From: Mesorhizobium loti
GTDB lineage: Bacteria > Pseudomonadota > Alphaproteobacteria > Rhizobiales > Rhizobiaceae
Assembly (NCBI RefSeq): GCF_003148495.1
Contig: NZ_QGGH01000007.1
Span: forward strand, 62,001 to 126,000
Length of the DNA: 64,000 nt
Direction: 5' to 3'
The notes below the pieces were generated by a model. It saw only the letters and a program-made list of their open reading frames with translations. It was not told the origin of the DNA and ran no database searches. Below, one piece after another: positions 17,402-26,294 of the stretch (position 1 is the stretch's first letter; each line of letters opens with the position of its first letter). A program made the position numbers and the translations under genes.

Positions 17402-18979
17402 TCAAAAATCGGTCGGCGCGCCGCCCTCGGACCGGCGCTTGTCGACGAAGGCGTTGAGTTCCTCGCGGATGGCCGGGTCCATATGGGGCTCTTCGTAGGA
17501 CGCAAGCCGTTCCTTCCAGACTTTGTTGGCCTTTTCGAGCGCCGTCGGCGAGCCAGCTTCCGCCCAGGTCTCGTAATTGCGCCAGTCGGAGAGGATCGGC
17601 GAGTAGAAGGCGGTCTTGTAGCGGTCCTGCGTGTGCTGGGTGCCGAAGAAATGGCCGCCCGGTCCGACCGACTGGATGGCGTCGAAGCCGAGCGCCTCGT
17701 CGGACAGGTCGAGCGGGGTCAGGAATTCGGCCACCATCTGCAGCAGGTCGATGTCCAGAATGGTCTTTTCGTAGGAGCAGCGCAGGCCGCCTTCGAGCCA
17801 GCCGGCGGCGTGCATCATCAGATTGCCGCCGCCCTGGATGGCGCCCCACAGCGAGAACACGCTTTCGTAGGCCGCCTGCGCGTCGACCGTGTTGGCGGCG
17901 CAGGTGTTGGAGGTGCGGTAGGGGATGTTGTAGCGGCGGGCAAGCTGGCCGCCGACGAGCTGCGCCTTCATGTATTCCGGTGTGCCGAAAGCCGGTGAAC
18001 CGGACTTCATGTCGACATTGGACGTGAAGCCGCCATAGCCGACGGGCGCCCCCTTGCGCACCATCTGGGCGAAGGCGATGCCGGACAGTGCCTCGGCGTT
18101 CTGCTGCACCAGCGCGCCGGCAATGGTGACCGGCGCCATGGCACCCGACAGAGTAAACGGCGTCACGACGACGACCTGGCCCTTGCTCGACATCTGGATG
18201 ATGCCTTCCATCATCGGCACATCGAGCTTGAGCGGCGAGTTGGTGTTGATGATGGTGAAGACGGACGGTTCTTCGAGCATCTGTTCGTGGCTGATGCCGC
18301 GCGCGATCCTGGCGATCTCGATGCCGTCGACATTGCGCTCCTTGCCGAGCGAATAGATATGGAACACCTTGTCGGTAAGCACGCTGAGATCGCGGATGCA
18401 TTCGAGGTGCCGGACGGACGGATGGATATCGGTCGGCTCGACCGGGTAGCCGCCCGTGCAGTTCAGGATGTTGTGCATCTGCGCGAGCTTGAGGAAGTTG
18501 CGGTAGTCCTGCTGGTTGCCGGGCCGCCGGCCGCGATCGATGTCGGAGCAATTGGGCGCCGACGCCATCATCGAGATGATCACATTGTTGCCGCCGAAGC
18601 GCACATTGTGTGCCGGGTTGCGGGCATGGATGGTGAATTCCGACGGGCAGTGCGACACCAGTTCGAGGATCATGTCGCTGTCGAAGCGCACCCGCTCGCT
18701 GCCCTCGCGCACATCGGCGCCATGCGCCTTCATGATGCTCCGGGCTTCGTCATGCAGCACGTCGACGCCGATTTCCCGCAGCACGCGCAAGGAAGCGAGA
18801 TGGATCGATTCCAGCTCGTCGTCCGAAACCAGCCTGGTTGGGGTCAGCGGGTTCTTCAGCTGGCGAAAAGCCGGCTGCTCGAACGCGGCCGAGCCGCCGG
18901 CGCGCTTTCCGGCGCGGCCGCCGCGACGGGCGCGGTCGGTGGCCAGTGCCGGTTCCAAGGGTTGTAGGGCGGCGGTCAT
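17402..18979 (-). CDS. MttB superfamily methyltransferase without pyrrolysine
   Basis: 525-residue trimethylamine-methyltransferase-family TIM barrel. Landmarks are SLRVLREIGVDVLHDEARSI, HARNPAHNVRFGGNNVIISM, PSVFTIINTNSPLKLDVPMM and the C-terminal GPGGHFFGTQHTQDRYKTAF. No in-frame amber codon interrupts the gene, so the pyrrolysine of true TMA methyltransferases is absent. Non-Pyl members such as MtgB demethylate glycine betaine. No corrinoid protein or reactivase gene is near. It is likely the first gene of the run with the DMGDH-like and DddP-like genes, separated by 171 bases with hairpins. Confidence 0.88.
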   Translation of the reverse strand: MTAALQPLEPALATDRARRGGRAGKRAGGSAAFEQPAFRQLKNPLTPTRLVSDDELESIHLASLRVLREIGVDVLHDEARSIMKAHGADVREGSERVRFDSDMILELVSHCPSEFTIHARNPAHNVRFGGNNVIISMMASAPNCSDIDRGRRPGNQQDYRNFLKLAQMHNILNCTGGYPVEPTDIHPSVRHLECIRDLSVLTDKVFHIYSLGKERNVDGIEIARIARGISHEQMLEEPSVFTIINTNSPLKLDVPMMEGIIQMSSKGQVVVVTPFTLSGAMAPVTIAGALVQQNAEALSGIAFAQMVRKGAPVGYGGFTSNVDMKSGSPAFGTPEYMKAQLVGGQLARRYNIPYRTSNTCAANTVDAQAAYESVFSLWGAIQGGGNLMMHAAGWLEGGLRCSYEKTILDIDLLQMVAEFLTPLDLSDEALGFDAIQSVGPGGHFFGTQHTQDRYKTAFYSPILSDWRNYETWAEAGSPTALEKANKVWKERLASYEEPHMDPAIREELNAFVDKRRSEGGAPTDF

Positions 18980-19239
18980 GATGGTCCTCGTGCGATGCGA
19001 TAGCGGGCGGCATAATGGACCGGCGGCTGGCCAGCCATTGCGGAGGCGGCGACCACTAGGGCGAGGGAAGCGACATGCCGGGACGGTAGCTGCGCGACCA
19101 CGGCATCGCCCTGCCGTGCCGATGCGCCCGGAAGTACCCGAGAGCAGCCGTCGGCTGAATGCGCTTATGTGGAGTGCGTTACACTTCCGTCTTTTACTTC
19201 TGATATACTTGCGAGCCTAACGTCTTTGGAGGGACAGTC

Positions 19240-21147
19240 ATGCCTGACGTCGTCAAAGTGCGCGCCGCGACGAACAACGAGGTCGCGTTCCTTTCCTGGG
19301 ATATAGACGGGATGATCCCGGGCTGCCTTGGCTTCGAGATCGTGCGCATCTATCCCGACACCGGGGTAGAACGCTGCCTGGCCTCCTGGGTGCCTTTCAA
19401 GGGACAGCGCAATCCGAGATGGATTCCCCAGGACACCGGCGTCTGGCCGGTGCAGAAGACATTCTGGCGCGATCTGACCGTGCGGCGGCGCCGCGACAGC
19501 ATCGACGTCAGGCCAGACGGCGAGATGATAGCCTACCGGGTGCGTTCGGTGGGCGACATGAAGCCTGGCCTCGATCCCGTACCGGTGCGGCCCGATCAGG
19601 TCGTCGATGGCAAACCCGCCTATACCGGGCCGGCACGGCCGCTGGGCTATCTCGGCCACGGCGCGGTCAGTCCGCCAATCTTCCTCGGACAGATGTTCGG
19701 CAAGGCGCGTGTCGCCTTCACCAATGGCGTGCTGTCGACGCAATGGATGTCGCACGCGTTGCAGGAGGCCGGCATCAAGGTCGGGCAGCGCGAGAAGATC
19801 GCTGCGATCCTGCAGGATCCGACCAGCAAGATACGCGCCTATCTGCACGGCGATGTGCCAGATGTGCTGACCAGTCTCATGAAACGGGCCAAGACCGAGG
19901 GTGGCACCGTCAGGCTTGCGCTCTATGAACTTGGCGATGACGAATTGTGCGATGCTATCATCGCCGCGAAGGATATCGTCGAGGTTATCCTTTCCAATTC
20001 TGGCAGGGACGACCAGACCAAGGCCTGGGACGCCGGTAACGCGCCATACAGGAAGCGCTTGCACGACGCGGGCGTCGTGGTGACGGACCGCCTGTTCAAC
20101 AACAACCACATCGGCCACAACAAGTTTGCCGTCTACCGCGATCCCCAGGGCAAGCCGCAAGCGGTGATGACCGGCAGCACCAACTGGACGTCGACAGGCA
20201 TCTGCGGACAGTCCAACAACGCCTTCATCCGCGACGACCCTGATATGGCCGAGATCTTCGACGCCTATTGGCAGCGCATGAAGGCCGATGTGTTCCCGCC
20301 GCCGGCCTCGGAAAGCGCCGCCGGTCATGTCGCGCAGACGCAAGGCGTGCCCTTCCGCCGGGAAAACCACAGGCCAAATTCGCTGAACGGCGCCACGGCG
20401 GCGCTGGACGGCATGACGGTATGGTTTTCACCCAACGACCCCGACCGCAACAAGAAGGACATCTCGGTGCGGCCGGTCGACCTCGAGGACGTCTTTGCCC
20501 GCATCAAGGCGGCGAAGCGCGCGGTGCTGTTCCTGGTGTTCAATCCTTCATTGCTGGGCGACAACTCGATCGTCGACCAGGCGGTGGCGGCAGCGATGGC
20601 CGATCCGAAGCTGATCGTGCAGGGCGCGATCAGCGACGAGACCGCCATGCCCAACTATGTCGCGCCGACCAAGGATCCGGTCACCCACAAGTCGAACAAG
20701 GACGGCAAGTCGCCATTCGTTTTTCCGGAGAAAGTCTGGGAGGCGCCGAACGTCTCGATCGTGCGGGCGGCAAACCTGACCGGCGCGACGATCGCCCGCG
20801 ATTTCCAGGCGGAGGTGCTGACCGTCGGCCATGCGATCGTGCACGACAAGATCGTCATCATCGATCCGATGGAAGACAACGCCACCGTCATCACCGGCAG
20901 CCATAACCTTGGCTATAAGGCGTCCTACGAAAATGACGAGAACCTGGTGATCGTCGAGGGCGACAAGACCTTCGCCGCCGCCTACGCGGTGCACATGCTC
21001 GACGTGTTCGATCACTACAAGTTCCGCGCCTGGCGCCGGACGATCGGCAAGGGACCTTCCGACGATGACGGGATCGCCACCGATGACAAGTGGTTGAAGC
21101 CTTACGCCGACGGCAAGAAGGGCGCTATCGCCCGGTATTTTCCGTAG
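19240..21147 (+). CDS. Phospholipase D-like protein with two HKD-type motifs
   Basis: 635 residues. After an N-terminal beta-rich region (~110 residues) come two PLD-like lobes. Lobe 1 has HNKFAVYRD followed by TGSTNW, and lobe 2 has VHDKIVIID followed by TGSHN. Lobe 2 is a textbook HxKx4D...GSxN; lobe 1 has one extra residue before its Asp. No signal peptide, so it is probably cytosolic or exported by another route. Function is open: phosphodiesterase, nuclease or phospholipase. It is monocistronic and divergent from the MttB gene. Confidence 0.8.
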   Translation: MPDVVKVRAATNNEVAFLSWDIDGMIPGCLGFEIVRIYPDTGVERCLASWVPFKGQRNPRWIPQDTGVWPVQKTFWRDLTVRRRRDSIDVRPDGEMIAYRVRSVGDMKPGLDPVPVRPDQVVDGKPAYTGPARPLGYLGHGAVSPPIFLGQMFGKARVAFTNGVLSTQWMSHALQEAGIKVGQREKIAAILQDPTSKIRAYLHGDVPDVLTSLMKRAKTEGGTVRLALYELGDDELCDAIIAAKDIVEVILSNSGRDDQTKAWDAGNAPYRKRLHDAGVVVTDRLFNNNHIGHNKFAVYRDPQGKPQAVMTGSTNWTSTGICGQSNNAFIRDDPDMAEIFDAYWQRMKADVFPPPASESAAGHVAQTQGVPFRRENHRPNSLNGATAALDGMTVWFSPNDPDRNKKDISVRPVDLEDVFARIKAAKRAVLFLVFNPSLLGDNSIVDQAVAAAMADPKLIVQGAISDETAMPNYVAPTKDPVTHKSNKDGKSPFVFPEKVWEAPNVSIVRAANLTGATIARDFQAEVLTVGHAIVHDKIVIIDPMEDNATVITGSHNLGYKASYENDENLVIVEGDKTFAAAYAVHMLDVFDHYKFRAWRRTIGKGPSDDDGIATDDKWLKPYADGKKGAIARYFP

Positions 21148-21311
21148 CGTCGGCCGAGCCGGGCACTTGCCGCCGTTCAATCAGGAACCATTCGGCTTCG
21201 GCCAACCGGACGGGCTCGTTGGCGCAAGCGGATTTCGGTGGCCGGCCCTTCCTTTCCCCAAGTCGAACCCGTAGCTAGTCGGGCTTGCAGGCCGGATGGC
21301 CAGCATTTCAT

Positions 21312-22505
21312 ATGGATGACAGCATCAGCATGGTCGCGACCGGCTCGAGCGAAGGCGAAGCGGGAACGCAGTGGGCAGCGCTTGCCGGCGTCACAGCGGC
21401 ACTTGCCATGTTCGGCGCGGCGCAAGGGCTGAGCTCGCCGCTGTTCACACTGCTGATGCAGAAACAAGGCATGTCGCCGGCACTAATCGGCCTGTCGGCG
21501 GCGATGATGCCGCTCGGCCTGATCCTGTCGGCTTCCTTCGTGCCGGCGGCGGTGCGGCTGGTCGGCGCACGCAACCTGGCGGTCGGCTGCTCGCTGACCG
21601 GCGCGCTCTGCTTCCTGGGCATCGGTTATCTGCAGGACTGGGTGGCCTGGTTCGTCATCCGCTTCATCATCGGCGTGGTCATCAACCCGCTCTACATCCT
21701 GGGCGAGGTGTGGGCGCTGTCGCTGGCGCCGCCGTCGCGTCGCGGCAGGGTGATGGGTGTCTTCAACACGCTGATGGGCGCCGGTTACGCGGCCGGGCCA
21801 TTCGCGCTGACCCTGCTAGGCACGTCGGGCTGGGCGCCCTTCCTGGTCGGTGTCGCCGGCTTCACGCTCTGTGCGGTGATCCTGCACGCCGTCTCGTCAA
21901 AGCTCACCGGTTTCGAGGATGACGGTCAGCCTGCCAGCGGCCTTGTCGGCTTCGCCAAGGTGGCGCCCGCGCTGCTGCTTGCTGTTCTGGTTTCGGCGGC
22001 GGTCCAGCAGAGCACCTATGCGCTGGTCCCGGTCTTCGGCGCCAGTTACGGTCTGGCGGAAGCCGTGCTGGCCTCGCTGGTGATGGCGCTTTCGCTGGGC
22101 AACATCCTGCTGCAGATTCCGCTCGGCCTTCTGGCGGAGCGTTTTGGCGGCCGCGCCATGATCATCGTCTGTGCTCTGGCGACCGCCACCTGCGCAGCCC
22201 TGCTGCCGTTGTTGATCATGACGCCGCTGATCTGGGTGGTGCTGCTGGTGATGGGCGCTGTCGGCTACGGCGTCTACACCATGGCGCTGGTCGAACTCGG
22301 CAGCCGGTTCAAGGGCTCGGTGCTGGTCGCCGGCAACGCGGCCTTTGCGCTGATGTGGGGTGCCGGCGGCATCGTCGGCCCACCCGGTGCCGGCCTGCTC
22401 ATGCAAGGCATCGGCCCGCTCGGCCTGCCGGTCGTGATCGCCGGCCTCGACGCGGTGCTGGTGTTGTTCGCGCTGTATCGCTCATCGGTGCGCCGAGCTT
22501 CCTGA
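21312..22505 (+). CDS. MFS transporter, YcaD-like, first of a tandem pair
   Basis: 397-residue, twelve-helix major facilitator. The segment after helix 4 is LSLAPPSRRGRVMGVFNTLM, matching the conserved loop of YcaD-type MFS proteins; the pseudo-repeated second half ends SSVRRAS. The start is the ATG before DDSISMVATG, in preference to an upstream in-frame TTG. It is followed at 116 bases by a close paralogue. Substrate unknown. Confidence 0.85.
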   Translation: MDDSISMVATGSSEGEAGTQWAALAGVTAALAMFGAAQGLSSPLFTLLMQKQGMSPALIGLSAAMMPLGLILSASFVPAAVRLVGARNLAVGCSLTGALCFLGIGYLQDWVAWFVIRFIIGVVINPLYILGEVWALSLAPPSRRGRVMGVFNTLMGAGYAAGPFALTLLGTSGWAPFLVGVAGFTLCAVILHAVSSKLTGFEDDGQPASGLVGFAKVAPALLLAVLVSAAVQQSTYALVPVFGASYGLAEAVLASLVMALSLGNILLQIPLGLLAERFGGRAMIIVCALATATCAALLPLLIMTPLIWVVLLVMGAVGYGVYTMALVELGSRFKGSVLVAGNAAFALMWGAGGIVGPPGAGLLMQGIGPLGLPVVIAGLDAVLVLFALYRSSVRRAS

Positions 22506-22688
22506 CAGGCCCAACCTCCTGACAAGCCCAGCCTCCTGACAAGCATCGTCTGGAGCAAGCGGTTTTCGGCCGCCGGGGGCTTACCACCATCCAACTCAAT
22601 CGCTAATCCTGCAGCCCGATAATGGTGCGCACAATGACTCTGGCGGAATCGAACGACGACGAGACGATGCAATGGGCCGCGATTACCG

Positions 22689-23804
22689 GTGATCGCGACC
22701 GTCTCGGTGTTCGCCATCGCGCAGGGGCTGTCCTATCCGCTATTGAGCTTCATCCTGCAGCGCCAGGGCGTTTCTCCGGCGATGATTGGCCTGTCGGCGG
22801 CGATGACGCCGGTCGGCTTCATCCTGTCGTCGCCGCTGATCCCGGCGCTGGCGCGCCGGTTCGGGGCAGGGCGCACCGCGCTCATTTGTGCTGCTCTGTC
22901 AGCAATCGTGCTGGCGCTGATTGGCTGGACGCAGAATGTCTACCTATGGTTTCCGCTGCGCTTCCTGATCGGCGTGGTGACCAATCCGCTCTATGTGCTG
23001 AGCGAGATCTGGGTGATCGCGCTGGCGCCGCCGGCGCGACGCGGCCGCGTCATGGGTGTCTATTCGACGGTCATCTCGGCCGGTTTCGCGGCTGGGCCGT
23101 TGTGCTTGCTTGCCGTCGGCACGCAAGGCTGGCCGCCCTTCCTCGTCGGCATTTTTGCCTTCGTGCTGTGCGGCATCTGCCTGGCCTCGGTGCTGCCGCG
23201 GCTGCCGAAGGTCGACGAAGCCGGGCATCAGGTTTCCGTTCTGGGCTTCGTGCCGCTGGCCTGGCTGCTGTTGTTTGCCGTCGTTGTGGCCGCCGGCTTC
23301 GAGCAGGGCGCGCTGGCCTTGCTGCCGGTCTATGGCACTCATCACGGCATCACTGAGACCCGCATGTCGGCGCTGCTGTCGGTGATGATCGCCGGCAACA
23401 TCGCCATGCAGGTGCCGCTCGGCCTGCTGGCCGAAAGGCTTTCTGCGCGCCTGGTGCGGCTTGCCTGCGTCGCGATCACGGTGCTCGGCTGCCTGCTCCT
23501 GCCGCTTCTCATCGAGTCATCACTGATCTGGCCGATGATCTTTGTCTGGGGCGCGGTTTCCTACGGCATCTACACGATGTCGATCATCGAGCTCGGCGAG
23601 CGCTTCACCGGCTCGACACTGGTCGCCGGCAATGCCGCCTTCTCGCTGATGTGGGGCGTCGGCGGCATCGCCGTGCCGCCGCTGGCGGGCACCGCCATGG
23701 ACATCTTGGGTGCGAGAGGTCTGCCGATCACGCTTGGCCTGATGTGCCTGGCGCTGGCCATCGCAAGCCTGGTTGGTCGGCGGAAAGCCTTAATCGTGCG
23801 CTGA
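22689..23804 (+). CDS. MFS transporter, YcaD-like, second copy, probably frameshifted at the 5' end
   Basis: Paralogue of the upstream transporter (compare SPAMIGLSAAMTPVGF with SPALIGLSAAMMPLGL, and LAPPARRGRVMGVYSTVI). The main frame begins at a GTG without a ribosome binding site. Its true N-terminus lies in another frame from ATG 22622 (or 22634): MTLAESNDDETMQWAAITG aligns with the start of copy 1. The two frames meet near 22685-22690, where a 1-base gain or 2-base loss would join them. It is either a mutated gene, a sequencing error, or a shorter protein. Confidence 0.75.
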   Translation: MIATVSVFAIAQGLSYPLLSFILQRQGVSPAMIGLSAAMTPVGFILSSPLIPALARRFGAGRTALICAALSAIVLALIGWTQNVYLWFPLRFLIGVVTNPLYVLSEIWVIALAPPARRGRVMGVYSTVISAGFAAGPLCLLAVGTQGWPPFLVGIFAFVLCGICLASVLPRLPKVDEAGHQVSVLGFVPLAWLLLFAVVVAAGFEQGALALLPVYGTHHGITETRMSALLSVMIAGNIAMQVPLGLLAERLSARLVRLACVAITVLGCLLLPLLIESSLIWPMIFVWGAVSYGIYTMSIIELGERFTGSTLVAGNAAFSLMWGVGGIAVPPLAGTAMDILGARGLPITLGLMCLALAIASLVGRRKALIVR

Positions 23805-23874
23805 ACATATTGAATACCGGACACGGCATATCGATGTTGGCAGTGCCAAAAGCGACACGTTTATCGGAGACCTC

Positions 23875-25947
23875 ATGACCAAGCCCGCCACCAAGACGCC
23901 CAATTCCGCTCCTTCGACCGACGATCCGTTTCTCTGGCTGGAGGACAGGACAGCCAAGCAGTCGCTCGACTGGGTGCATCGCCAGAACGAGGTCACGGTT
24001 GGCGAGCTGCAGGGCGATCCGTCCTATCAGGCGTCGTTCCAGACCGCGCTCGACCTGATGACGGCGGAGGACAACATCGCAGTCGGCGCCGCCATTGCCG
24101 GCCATGTCTACAATTTCTGGCAGGACAAGACCAATGTGCTCGGCCTCTGGCGCCGCACGACGGTCGCTTCCTACAAGACCGAGAAGCCCGACTGGGAAAC
24201 GATCATCGACTTCGACCAGCTTGCGGCGAAGGAGGGGACCAAATGGGTTTTTGGCGGCGCAAGCCGACTCTATCCGGACTTCAACCGCTGCCTGGTCTCG
24301 ATGTCGCCGGATGGCGGCGACGCCAGCGAGATGCGCGAATTCGACATCGAAACTGAATCGTTCGTAGAAGATGGGTTTCACGCGCCGGCGTCGAAGTCGG
24401 GCTTCAGCTGGCTGGACAAGGACACCGTGATTGTTTCCGCCGCGTTCGAAGAGTCCGACAAGACCGATTCCGGTTATCCGCGTGTGATCAAGCTCTGGAA
24501 GCGCGGCACAAAGCTTGAAAACGCGACACCGATCTTCGAGGCGCAGAAAGAGGATCTCGCCGTTGGTGCCGCCGTCGAGTACGACGGCGACAGACGCTAT
24601 CTGATCCTGGCCCGGACGCTGAATTTCTTCGCTTCGCACATCTTCCTGCGGCTGCCTTCCGGTGAAAACAAACAGCTGCCGCTGCCGGACGACATGACCG
24701 ATACGGCAATATTCAGGGACCAGCTCGTCTTCGGCGTGCGCAGTCCATGGACGGCGCCCGATGGCACGGTTTGCAAGCCTGACGGCCTCTATTCGCTGGA
24801 TCTGGCGCACTGGGTCGAGACCGGCGCGCTCGGACCTGTGGAAACCTTGTTCGAGCCGGCATATCGCGTTTCCATCGCCGGCATTGCCCGTACGCAGGAC
24901 CGGCTATTCATCAACCTGATGGACAATGTGCGCGGCAAGGTCGTCGTGTGCGAGCGAAGGGATGGCAGATGGTCGCTGAAACCAGTCGCGCTGCCCGAGA
25001 ACGGCAATGTCGGTATCAGCCATGCCGAGCATTTCGGCTCGACCGTCTCCTTCTCCTTCAGCGATTTCCTGACGCCGAGCTCGATCATCTGGTCTGATGA
25101 CAATGGCGAGACGCTCGCCACCGTGAAGTCGCAGCCGGCGCGTTTCGATGCCTCGCCGCTGATCTCGGAGCAGTTCGAGGCGCGCTCGAAGGACGGCACG
25201 ATGATCCCGTACTTCGTCGTCCGGCGGCGCGACCAGAAGGGCCCGGTGCCGACGCTGCTCTACGGCTATGGCGGCTTCGAAGTGCCGCTGCTGCCGGGCT
25301 ATGCCGGCGTGCGCGGCAGGCTGTGGCTGGAAAAGGGCAATGCCTATGTGCAGGCCTGCATTCGCGGTGGCGGCGAGTTCGGTCCGGCGTGGCATCAAGC
25401 GGCGCTCAAGGGCAATCGCCAGAACGGATTCGACGACTTCGCCGCGGTTGCGCAGGACGTCGTCAAACGCGGCATCGCGACAGCAAGCTCACTCGGCATC
25501 CAGGGTGGTTCGAATGGCGGCCTGCTGACCGGTGTCTCGCTAACGCAGCATCCCGAGCTGTTCGGCGCCGTCATCATCGAAGTGCCGCTGCTCGACATGC
25601 TGCGCTACACCGAATTGCCGCCTGGCGCCTCGTGGATGGCCGAATATGGCGATCCGTCAAAACTGGAAGACGCGAAGTGGCTTTCAGCCTACTCGCCCTA
25701 TCAGCATGTCGACGCCGGTGCCGCCTATCCGCCGGTGCTGTTGACGACCTCGACCGCGGACGACCGGGTCCATCCCGGCCATGCGCGCAAGATGGCCGCC
25801 CGCTTGCAGGAAGCCGGCCATGCCAAGACGCTGTTCTTCGAGGAGACAGAAGGCGGGCATGGCGGGCGTGGCGACCGCCGGCCGCAGGCGGCGCAGACGG
25901 CGATGAAATATGTGTTCCTGCAAAGGGCGCTGGGCGGGGTGGCATAA
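23875..25947 (+). CDS. S9A prolyl oligopeptidase family serine peptidase
   Basis: 690-residue cytosolic peptidase: an N-terminal beta-propeller gates a C-terminal alpha/beta-hydrolase domain that cleaves after Pro in short peptides. The catalytic triad is visible: Ser546 in GGSNGGL, Asp629 or Asp630 in TADDRVHPGH, and His662 in EGGHGG. DPFLWLED at the N-terminus is typical of the family. No signal peptide. A few bases after the upstream MFS gene end; no clear functional link. Confidence 0.93.
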   Translation: MTKPATKTPNSAPSTDDPFLWLEDRTAKQSLDWVHRQNEVTVGELQGDPSYQASFQTALDLMTAEDNIAVGAAIAGHVYNFWQDKTNVLGLWRRTTVASYKTEKPDWETIIDFDQLAAKEGTKWVFGGASRLYPDFNRCLVSMSPDGGDASEMREFDIETESFVEDGFHAPASKSGFSWLDKDTVIVSAAFEESDKTDSGYPRVIKLWKRGTKLENATPIFEAQKEDLAVGAAVEYDGDRRYLILARTLNFFASHIFLRLPSGENKQLPLPDDMTDTAIFRDQLVFGVRSPWTAPDGTVCKPDGLYSLDLAHWVETGALGPVETLFEPAYRVSIAGIARTQDRLFINLMDNVRGKVVVCERRDGRWSLKPVALPENGNVGISHAEHFGSTVSFSFSDFLTPSSIIWSDDNGETLATVKSQPARFDASPLISEQFEARSKDGTMIPYFVVRRRDQKGPVPTLLYGYGGFEVPLLPGYAGVRGRLWLEKGNAYVQACIRGGGEFGPAWHQAALKGNRQNGFDDFAAVAQDVVKRGIATASSLGIQGGSNGGLLTGVSLTQHPELFGAVIIEVPLLDMLRYTELPPGASWMAEYGDPSKLEDAKWLSAYSPYQHVDAGAAYPPVLLTTSTADDRVHPGHARKMAARLQEAGHAKTLFFEETEGGHGGRGDRRPQAAQTAMKYVFLQRALGGVA

Positions 25948-26018
25948 CCGGCAGGCCGAGTGTCGCCGACGCAAAGGGTGGTTCACCTCGACCGCCCTTT
26001 GCTCGCTCTCTTGTTTTG

Positions 26019-26091
26019 ACGCAATTCCCTGAGGGAAAGCGCTACGCGCTTTTCCCGGGAAAACCGTTTCACACTTTTCCTGGAATTGCTT
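26019..26091. repeat. Palindromic intergenic repeat, copy 2
   Basis: Inverted copy of 9707-9778. Its reverse complement differs only by a few substitutions and single-base indels (GTGAAACGG for GTGACACGG, GCGCGTAGCGC for GCGCATGGCGC). A and T changes on both arms keep the palindrome, which suggests structure is maintained. Confidence 0.8.
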
Positions 26092-26156
26092 AAGGTGCCG
26101 GCCATGGTTCTCGTCAGGATGTTGGTTGGCGCATTTGAGGCTCGCGCATTGCGGGT

Positions 26157-26177
26157 CGCGGTGACTCCGTCACCGCG
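26157..26177. repeat. Perfect 9-bp hairpin
   Basis: CGCGGTGAC-TCC-GTCACCGCG, 9-bp stem with a three-base loop, ~120 bases upstream of the aminotransferase start. No T run follows in either direction. Role unknown; a cis-element in the leader is possible. Confidence 0.5.
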
Positions 26178-26294
26178 CACCCTGCGCGCGGAGCTTTTGC
26201 GGCTGTGCGCCCGCATCGGTTACTCGCCACCTGTCTGCCTCTGACGCATTCGCCCCGGCGAAGCCGGATTGAATCCAGAGGAAAGATCAGATCC

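Larger units (their letters stand above)
25948..26294. other. Intergenic region with palindromic elements
   Basis: 347 bases between the prolyl oligopeptidase and aminotransferase genes. It holds the second copy of the 72-base repeat and a perfect hairpin at 26157-26177. The last bases contain GAGGAAAG, the ribosome binding site of the aminotransferase. I see no protein-coding gene. Confidence 0.6.

Noticed and set aside
16704..18551. 615-codon minus-strand frame across the MttB/DMGDH junction
   Set aside because: Same strand but a different frame from two well-supported genes, and the protein is basic low-complexity.
17402..18979. True trimethylamine methyltransferase with pyrrolysine
   Set aside because: The whole gene is read without an in-frame TAG, and no pyl genes are near.
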